Shown here piece after piece: positions 4,891-5,072 of a stretch of DNA of 5,072 nucleotides (the stretch's first letter is position 1; each line of letters starts with the position of its first letter). Origin of the DNA: Oscillibacter sp. (GTDB lineage Bacteria; Bacillota; Clostridia; Oscillospirales; Oscillospiraceae); assembly GCA_003522105.1 (NCBI GenBank), contig DPGF01000023.1, positions 1,501 through 6,572 of the forward strand. Reading direction: 5' to 3'. The notes under the pieces are model-generated. The model saw only the letters and a program-made list of their open reading frames with translations. It had not been told where the DNA came from and made no database searches. The translations under genes were made by a program, and so were the position numbers.

Positions 4891-5072
4891 ATGAAAGAAT
4901 TACCCAAGATCTATGAGCCCCAGCAGGTCGAGGGCCGCATCTATCAGATGTGGATGGACCACGACTGCTTCAAGGCCGAGCCCGACCCGGACAAAAAGCC
5001 CTTTTCCATCGTCATGCCGCCGCCGAACGTCACCGGCCAGCTGCACATGGGCCATGCAATGGACTCGACGCT
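4891..5072 (+). CDS. valS: Valyl-tRNA synthetase, N-terminal part (runs off the window)
   Basis: This class I aminoacyl-tRNA synthetase attaches valine to tRNA-Val in the cytoplasm. Sixty complete codons are visible out of a family length near 880. The start is MKELPKIYEPQQVEGRIYQM, typical of bacterial ValRS, followed by KPFSIVMPPPNVTGQLHMGH, which contains the class I HIGH-type signature HMGH (residues 52-55) and the PPPNVTG motif that marks the Val/Leu/Ile group. AGGAG (4879-4883) is seven bases before the ATG. I see no separate promoter in the 35-base gap. Expression is therefore expected to depend on the T-box about 680 bases upstream, whose GTC specifier agrees with the enzyme's substrate. 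Confidence 0.95.
   Translation, partial: MKELPKIYEPQQVEGRIYQMWMDHDCFKAEPDPDKKPFSIVMPPPNVTGQLHMGHAMDST

Overview
The window is a gene-dense stretch with every gene on the + strand, from a GC-rich member of the endospore-forming Clostridia. An Oscillospiraceae-type genome is an inference from GC content and gene content. The supporting evidence is a SpoIIGA / pro-sigma-E pair, a Gram-positive-type T-box leader, strong AAAGGAGG-like ribosome binding sites and a DUF951 protein. UGG is used for Trp, and UGA serves as a normal stop in several genes.

Layout. Positions 1-1644 look like one tight transcription unit: the 3' end of a gene whose tail resembles LURP-one/YxjI (Tubby-like) proteins, the AAA+ clamp-loader-like ATPase RarA, a 64-residue DUF951 protein, and an unlisted 29-residue single-helix membrane miniprotein that overlaps the DUF951 stop. 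A short intergenic stretch with two adjoining hairpins leads to a predicted lipoprotein (1727-2323), closed by a strong intrinsic terminator. The sporulation pair spoIIGA-sigE (2430-3942) follows, reading from a TATAAT promoter with a perfect TGNCGAA-type Spo0A box in its -35 region. SpoIIGA is the membrane aspartic protease that cuts the pro-peptide from sigma-E in the mother cell, and the two genes overlap by 32 bases.

The last third is a valine-responsive unit. A TTGACA-17-TATGAT promoter overlaps the sigE stop codon and drives a complete T-box riboswitch (GTC specifier, TGGT acceptor-binding bulge, antiterminator and terminator). Downstream are two small membrane-protein reading frames and then valS, which runs off the window. 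The two small frames are in the same reading frame and are separated by a single TGA. Together they have the architecture of one YcxB-like protein (transmembrane hairpin plus cytoplasmic domain). This interrupted or split gene, placed between a tRNA-Val sensor and valyl-tRNA synthetase, is the most unusual item in the window.

I see no CRISPR array, insertion sequence, tRNA or rRNA gene. No gap between genes exceeds 300 bases except the 283-base sigE-to-4226 interval, which is filled by the T-box leader. I do not see a clearly novel multi-gene system. The oddities are in gene structure and regulation.
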